A stretch of DNA of 5,500 bases, from NCBI GenBank assembly GCA_046543225.1, contig JBKGZW010000175.1, positions 1-5,500 of the forward strand, in the 5' to 3' direction. This DNA is from SKKL01 sp046543225. GTDB taxonomy: Bacteria; Actinomycetota; Acidimicrobiia; Acidimicrobiales; SKKL01. A program made the position numbers and the translations under genes. Of this stretch, positions 5,269 through 5,500 are shown piece after piece (the stretch's first letter is position 1; every line of letters begins with the position of its first letter). The notes beneath the pieces are model-generated. The model saw nothing but the letters and a program-made list of their open reading frames with translations, was not told the DNA's origin and did not search any database.

Positions 5269-5500
5269 GCGACCCGGTGGACCGAACGGGGGGATGGCGG
5301 GTCGATCCACGAGGTGGTGCCACACCAGGTCGAGGACGCCGGACGCGTCGACTCCGGTGGCCACGGCAACGGGTGGCGACGCATCGGCGTCGTCGGGGGC
5401 GCCGGCCGGTCGCGTGGCACCCGCGTCGGGTCCTTCGGTCACGATCCGCACCCGGTGGTGTTCGGTGGAGAAGAGATCCGGTCGAAGCAGGTAGGCGATG
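5266..5500 (-). CDS. Inosine/uridine-type nucleoside hydrolase, C-terminal part (5' partial)
   Basis: Only the last 77 residues are in the window; the start lies beyond the right edge. The visible sequence begins IAYLLRPDLFSTEHHRVRIVTEG and continues to PPVAVATGVDASGVLDLVWHHLVDRP. This matches the C-terminal end of IU-type nucleoside hydrolases, in which a metal-binding Asp just before the AIAYLL helix is followed by a strand (V-x-V-x-T-x-G) and a final helix after V-x-V-A-x-x-V-D. These enzymes cleave the N-glycosidic bond of ribonucleosides to base plus ribose in nucleoside salvage or degradation, using a Ca2+ held by N-terminal Asp residues not visible here. The segment between the two strands (GATRPAGAPDDADAS) is low in complexity and differs from the usual G-x-T-V-x-D stretch. 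The stop is TAG at 5268-5266. Substrate preference cannot be judged from this fragment. Confidence 0.8.
   Translation of the reverse strand, partial: IAYLLRPDLFSTEHHRVRIVTEGPDAGATRPAGAPDDADASPPVAVATGVDASGVLDLVWHHLVDRPAIPPFGPPGR

Noticed and set aside
1..5500. Search for mobile elements, CRISPR arrays, tRNA/rRNA, or a phage/defence module
   Set aside because: No regularly spaced repeats, transposase or integrase motifs, or cloverleaf-like segments were seen; composition is even across the window.

Overview
The window is very GC-rich (roughly 70% by eye, not counted) and densely packed with genes. It most likely comes from an actinobacterial chromosome, perhaps an Acidimicrobiia-type lineage. 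The reasons are the strong G/C third-position bias, a small C-x4-C...C-x2-H protein of the actinobacterial DUF3499 type, GTG starts, 4-bp stop/start overlaps, and TANNNT -10 elements placed for leaderless transcription. The lineage is an inference. No mobile element, CRISPR array, tRNA or rRNA is visible, and no stretch above 300 bases lacks a gene.

Layout from left to right: (i) 2-637 (+), the 3' part of a single-domain sirohaem-type precorrin-2 dehydrogenase/ferrochelatase; (ii) 3153-654 (-), a three-gene operon read leftward that encodes a small membrane-anchored protein with an FPLSTYPMFA motif, an HTTM (vitamin-K-carboxylase-related) multipass membrane protein, and alanine dehydrogenase (ald), with both junctions being 4-bp stop/start overlaps; (iii) 3190-4976 (+), a two-gene operon encoding an exported or membrane-anchored, probably all-helical (alpha/alpha-toroid-like) protein and a small polytopic membrane protein resembling MarC/LysE-type carriers, again joined by a GTGA overlap; (iv) 5256-4978 (-), the DUF3499-like zinc-binding protein; (v) 5266 to the right edge (-), the C-terminal end of an inosine/uridine-type nucleoside hydrolase.

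The two operons in the centre diverge from a 36-bp gap that holds back-to-back TANNNT elements. The leftward one (TAACCT) sits exactly 6 nt before the ATG, which implies a leaderless mRNA. The DUF3499-like gene has the same geometry (TAGCGT, 6 nt, ATG), and its -10 overlaps the TAG stop codon of the upstream nucleoside hydrolase gene. Both convergent gene pairs end almost on top of each other: the stop codons of the first pair lie in the two arms of a perfect 7-bp inverted repeat, and those of the second pair are one base apart.

Most genes are ordinary housekeeping or metabolic genes. The least explained parts are the HTTM plus FPLSTYPMFA pair translationally linked to alanine dehydrogenase, and the exported toroid-like protein linked to a carrier-like membrane protein.
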